9,022 nt of DNA from CANLWN01 sp039815505. GTDB taxonomy: Bacteria; Bacteroidota; Bacteroidia; Flavobacteriales; Flavobacteriaceae. The number at the start of each line of letters is the position of its first letter. The stretch's first letter is position 1. Below the pieces are notes generated by a model. The model made no database searches, had not been told where the DNA came from, and was given only the letters and a program-made list of their open reading frames with translations. The DNA lies in the NCBI GenBank assembly GCA_039815505.1, contig JBCBZE010000119.1, forward strand, positions 1-9,022. The letters run 5' to 3'. Of this stretch, positions 6,244 to 9,022 are shown piece by piece. The translations under genes and the position numbers were made by a program.

Positions 6244-7920
6244 TTATATTTCATCGGTAACACAACCTTCGGAGGCGGATGAAACCGTTTTAGCATATTT
6301 ATATAAACTTCCTTTTCTTACTTTGAGCGGAGGTTGTTGCCATTTCGCTTTACGATGGGCGATTTCCTCATCGGACAGCTCTACGGAAATACTATTTTTC
6401 TCTGCATCTATGGTGACGATGTCACCATCCTGCAATAGTCCGATCATACCGCCATCCTGAGCTTCCGGCGCTACATGGCCTACCACAAAGCCGTGGGTAC
6501 CTCCTGAAAAACGTCCGTCGGTAATCAATGCCACATCTTTGCCCAGTCCTGCTCCCATTATAGCCGCTGTTGGCTTTAACATTTCCGGCATTCCCGGTCC
6601 ACCCTTGGGGCCTTCGTAGCGTATCACCACTACATCTCCTTTCTCGACCATTCCCTTTCCAATGCCATCATTGGCCAAAAACTCATCATTGAATACCTTG
6701 GCAGGTCCCGAAAAGAACAATCCTTCTTTACCGGTTATTTTTGCCACGGCTCCCTCAGCTGCTAGATTACCATATAAAATACGAATGTGCCCTGTTTCCT
6801 TGATGGGGTTGTCCAAAGGCTTTATCACCTGCTGTCCTTGGGATAGACTTGGTATACTGGATAAATTCTCTGCGACGGTTTTCCCCGTAACGGTTAAACA
6901 ATCCCCGTGTAACATACCGTGCTCCAACATAAACTTCATTACAGCCGGTGTACCCCCTACCCGATGCACATCTTCCATTAAAAATTTTCCACTCGGTTTT
7001 AAATCCGCAAGAAAAGGCGTGGTATCGCTTATTTTTTGAAAATCGTCCAAGGTAAACTCAATTTCCGCCGCTTTGGCAATAGCCAAAAAGTGCAATACCG
7101 CATTAGTTGAGCCTCCCATGACCGTAATCAATCGTACCGCATTTTCAAGGGACTTTCGAGTAACAATATCACTTGGTTTAATATCATTTTCCAGTAAATG
7201 TCGCAAGGCCTTACCGGAAACTATACAACCTTGCTTTTTTTCATCGCCTATGGCCGGATTGGACGAATTATAGGGCATTGCCATGCCTAAAGCTTCTATG
7301 GCGGAGGCCATGGTATTTGCCGTATACATGCCACCACAAGCGCCGGCCCCGGGACAGGCATTATGAATTACCCCTTTATAATCGGTCTCGGTCATAGTGC
7401 CCGCTACTTTTTCTCCCCATGCTTCAAAAGCGGAGACCACGTCCAATTTTTTATCCTTGTAGCAACCTGAAGCAATGGTGCCCCCGTATACCAAGACAGA
7501 GGGTCTATTTAAACGGATCATGGCCATCAGTGCTCCCGGCATATTTTTGTCACAACCTACAATAGTGACCAAACCATCATAATTCATGGCCTGTACCACC
7601 GTTTCCATCGAATCGGCTATGATATCTCGGGAAGGTAGTGAGTATCGCATTCCATACGTACCCATGGAGATACCGTCGCTCACCCCTATGGTATTAAAAA
7701 TAAGACCAACTAGATCCGAAGCGTTAATTCCTTCCTTTACATCCTTGGCCAAATCATTTAAGTGCATATTGCAAGGATTACCCTCATAGCCGGTACTGCC
7801 GATTCCGATCAAGGGTTTTTCCATATCTTCATCGGTAAGCCCTATCGCATGCAACATAGCCTGTGCAGCAGGTTGTGTAGGGTCTTGGGTAACATTTTTA
7901 CTGTATTTATTGAGTTCCAT
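6244..7920 (-). CDS. ilvD: Dihydroxy-acid dehydratase
   Basis: This iron-sulfur enzyme dehydrates the dihydroxy acids made by IlvC to 2-ketoisovalerate and 2-keto-3-methylvalerate. The 558-residue product has the three cluster cysteines expected: Cys50 in NPCNMHL, Cys123 in GCDKNMPG and Cys195 in GAGACGGMYTAN. Asp82 and Asp124 are probable Mg ligands, Lys125 is the residue carbamylated in homologues, and Ser472 in DGRFSGG is the likely general base. The length matches the short branch (about 560 residues), not the 616-residue E. coli form; members of that branch often hold an oxygen-tolerant [2Fe-2S] cluster, but the cluster type cannot be read from sequence. The start is ATG at 7920; a TTG at 7923 directly before it is not needed. 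It is the first gene of the operon, and its stop is one base before ilvB. Confidence 0.96.
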   Translation of the reverse strand: MELNKYSKNVTQDPTQPAAQAMLHAIGLTDEDMEKPLIGIGSTGYEGNPCNMHLNDLAKDVKEGINASDLVGLIFNTIGVSDGISMGTYGMRYSLPSRDIIADSMETVVQAMNYDGLVTIVGCDKNMPGALMAMIRLNRPSVLVYGGTIASGCYKDKKLDVVSAFEAWGEKVAGTMTETDYKGVIHNACPGAGACGGMYTANTMASAIEALGMAMPYNSSNPAIGDEKKQGCIVSGKALRHLLENDIKPSDIVTRKSLENAVRLITVMGGSTNAVLHFLAIAKAAEIEFTLDDFQKISDTTPFLADLKPSGKFLMEDVHRVGGTPAVMKFMLEHGMLHGDCLTVTGKTVAENLSSIPSLSQGQQVIKPLDNPIKETGHIRILYGNLAAEGAVAKITGKEGLFFSGPAKVFNDEFLANDGIGKGMVEKGDVVVIRYEGPKGGPGMPEMLKPTAAIMGAGLGKDVALITDGRFSGGTHGFVVGHVAPEAQDGGMIGLLQDGDIVTIDAEKNSISVELSDEEIAHRKAKWQQPPLKVRKGSLYKYAKTVSSASEGCVTDEI

Positions 7921-7944
7921 CAAAGGATACGGTTGAAATTTATA

Positions 7945-7958
7945 AATAGTATACTATT
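7945..7958. promoter_or_regulatory. 14-base perfect palindrome, possible operator
   Basis: AATAGTATACTATT is its own reverse complement. It lies 24 bases upstream of the ilvD ATG and directly downstream of a TAnnTTTG-type -7 element, so it would cover the expected transcription start. Such a site could bind a dimeric repressor. The sequence is AT-rich, so chance is a real alternative, and I do not recognise it as a known operator. Confidence 0.3.
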
Positions 7959-7966
7959 CAAAGATA
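7959..7966 (-). promoter_or_regulatory. Candidate -7 element of the ilvD operon promoter
   Basis: On the minus strand this reads TATCTTTG, a full match to the Bacteroidota -7 consensus TAnnTTTG. It ends 38 bases before the ilvD ATG, which leaves a leader of about 30 bases, too short for a classical attenuator. No TTG -33 box stands at the usual 19-23 base spacing; the nearest is a TTA at spacing 24. The promoter assignment therefore rests on one box and its location in the divergent gap. Confidence 0.4.
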
Positions 7967-8023
7967 TATTTTTCCCATACCCTATAATTTTAACATGAAG
8001 AACAGGTTTAAATTCAATTTTGT

Positions 8024-8068
8024 GATTATCAATTTATTTATCTGAAAATCAATTATATACATATGTAT
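8024..8068. repeat. Spaced direct repeat and 12-base palindrome in the divergent gap
   Basis: GATTATCAATT (8024-8034) and GAAAATCAATT (8044-8054) share nine of eleven bases and are spaced 20 bases apart, about two turns of the helix. A perfect 12-base palindrome, ATACATATGTAT, follows at 8057-8068. Both lie between the two divergent genes and could be protein-binding sites for either. The region is strongly AT-rich, which lowers the weight of both patterns. Confidence 0.2.
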
Positions 8069-8088
8069 TTCATATCATATTCAATAAG

Positions 8089-8154
8089 TTGACAAGCTTG
8101 CGGAATTGTATTGCTTTAGTTCTAAAAAGATGAAATATTATTTTTTTACATTTG
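8089..8154 (+). promoter_or_regulatory. Candidate promoter elements for the plus-strand aldehyde dehydrogenase
   Basis: Two weak options are visible. TTGACA at 8089-8094 is followed, 20 bases after the TTG, by TTGCTTTA (8112-8119), a partial -7 match, which would give a leader of roughly 35 bases. TACATTTG at 8147-8154 is a full TAnnTTTG match but has no -33 box at normal spacing, and it lies so near the ATG that its transcript would be leaderless. I cannot choose between them. Confidence 0.25.
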
Positions 8155-8160
8155 GATATG

Positions 8161-9022
8161 ATGAACGAGATACAAGAATTAATAGGACAGCAAAGAGTTT
8201 TTTTCTCATCCCAAGCCACCAAGGATCTATCTTTTAGGCGGAAAATCCTAAAAAAACTAAGACAGGAGATCATAGCGCGCGAGGATGCCATTTGCAATGC
8301 CCTACATGCCGATTTTAAAAAACCAAGGTTTGAAAGCTTGGGAACCGAAACACAATTGGTTCTTGGTGAACTTAATTTGGCTATAAAAAAGTTGGCCATT
8401 TGGTCAAGACCGGAAAAGGTGCCTTCGCCTTTACTGAATTTTCCATCTTCGGATTATATCTATAAGGAACCCTATGGTGCAGTATTGATCATTGCGCCAT
8501 GGAACTATCCATTTCAGCTGGCACTTGCCCCACTGATCGGAGCCATAGCCGCCGGAAATACAGCGGTTATAAAACCTTCTGAAATTACTCCGAACACTTC
8601 CCGTATTATTCTGGAACTTATCACCGCTGTGTTTAAACCGGAACATGTATCCGTTGTTGAGGGCGGAGTAGCTATTTCACAGGAGCTCTTGAGTCAAAAA
8701 TGGGATTATATTTTCTTTACCGGCAGCACCCGTGTTGGACAAATTGTTTATGAAAGTGCGGCTAAGCATTTGACTCCTGTAACTTTAGAGCTAGGGGGGA
8801 AAAATCCATGTATTGTTGATAAAACGGCATCGATCGCCCTAGCGGCAAAACGGATCGTATGGGGGAAATTCCTAAATGCAGGGCAAACGTGTATAGCACC
8901 CGATTATGTATTGGTGGATGCTTCGATAAAAGAGCGGTTTGTAACGGCATTAACACGGTATATAAAGGCTTCCTATGGAGAAAACATGGAATCGTCCACA
9001 GATTTTGCACGCATGGTAAGCA
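8161..9022 (+). CDS. Class 3 aldehyde dehydrogenase, 5' part (cut by the right edge)
   Basis: The gene is open from ATG to the window end, 287 codons, with no stop. It belongs to the ALDH3-like branch of NAD(P)-dependent aldehyde dehydrogenases, which oxidise fatty and other medium to long aldehydes to carboxylates. Visible motifs are APWNYPF with Asn115, TGSTRVG (187-193) at the cofactor site, the canonical LELGGKNP (209-216) with catalytic Glu210, and nucleophile Cys244 in NAGQTC. Spacing matches mammalian ALDH3A1 (Cys243) to within one residue. Family members are about 450 residues long, so roughly 165 residues lie beyond the edge, and a C-terminal membrane anchor cannot be judged. ATGs at 8158 and 8161 are in tandem; the second gives the more family-like MNEIQ start. 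It is transcribed away from the ilv operon. The physiological substrate is unknown, and a branched-chain aldehyde role cannot be inferred from position alone. Confidence 0.9.
   Translation, partial: MNEIQELIGQQRVFFSSQATKDLSFRRKILKKLRQEIIAREDAICNALHADFKKPRFESLGTETQLVLGELNLAIKKLAIWSRPEKVPSPLLNFPSSDYIYKEPYGAVLIIAPWNYPFQLALAPLIGAIAAGNTAVIKPSEITPNTSRIILELITAVFKPEHVSVVEGGVAISQELLSQKWDYIFFTGSTRVGQIVYESAAKHLTPVTLELGGKNPCIVDKTASIALAAKRIVWGKFLNAGQTCIAPDYVLVDASIKERFVTALTRYIKASYGENMESSTDFARMVS

Noticed and set aside
6243..6296. N-terminal extension of ilvB to an ATG at 6296
   Set aside because: It would overlap ilvD by 53 bases and add 18 residues that are ilvD sequence read in another frame. The ATG at 6242, one base after the ilvD stop, is better.
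6662..7039. 125-codon plus-strand open frame inside ilvD
   Set aside because: Antisense shadow of the conserved dehydratase, with no start context and no family resemblance.
8070..8399. 109-codon minus-strand open frame across the start of the plus-strand aldehyde dehydrogenase
   Set aside because: Most of it is the reverse complement of well-conserved ALDH3 coding sequence, and the rest covers the promoter gap. Its composition is not protein-like.
1..9022. CRISPR array, insertion sequence, tRNA, rRNA or prophage genes
   Set aside because: No regularly spaced repeats, transposase-like proteins, terminal inverted repeats or RNA gene signatures are visible; almost all of the window is accounted for by metabolic genes.

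Overview
The window reads as a chromosomal segment from a Bacteroidota bacterium, most likely a marine member of Flavobacteriaceae. The grounds are moderately AT-rich DNA, A-rich start contexts with no clear Shine-Dalgarno sequence, a TAnnTTTG-type -7 element, and the ilvD-ilvB-ilvN-ilvC gene order with a long (class II) ketol-acid reductoisomerase. The genus cannot be fixed from the sequence alone.

Layout. Positions 1-116 hold what is probably the 3' end of an unrecognised plus-strand gene. It is separated from the next gene by a hairpin at 134-163. Positions 171-7920 are one tightly packed minus-strand cluster, in order of transcription: ilvD, ilvB, an orphan class I SAM-dependent methyltransferase, ilvN, ilvC and a gapN-type aldehyde dehydrogenase. 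Junctions are 1, 0, 95, 21 and 28 bases, so a single transcript from upstream of ilvD is likely. Positions 7921-8160 are a divergent, AT-rich promoter region containing a 14-base perfect palindrome. From 8161 to the right edge runs the first two thirds of a plus-strand class 3 aldehyde dehydrogenase, cut off by the window end.

How it works together. IlvB and IlvN form acetohydroxyacid synthase, with ilvB catalytic and ilvN the valine-sensing subunit. IlvC reduces and isomerises the acetohydroxyacids with NADPH, and IlvD dehydrates the products to the 2-keto acid precursors of valine, leucine and isoleucine. The transaminase (ilvE), threonine deaminase (ilvA) and leu genes are not in the window. 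A GapN enzyme would yield NADPH from glyceraldehyde-3-phosphate, the cofactor IlvC consumes, so its place at the end of the operon may be functional.

Most of the window is ordinary core metabolism. The points worth a second look are the methyltransferase wedged between the two synthase subunit genes, the gapN at the operon end with its altered LELGG motif, the 95-base gap before ilvN that stays open in the methyltransferase frame and holds a cluster of Ile/Leu/Val codons, and the palindrome at the ilvD promoter. I see no mobile elements, CRISPR arrays, tRNA or rRNA genes.
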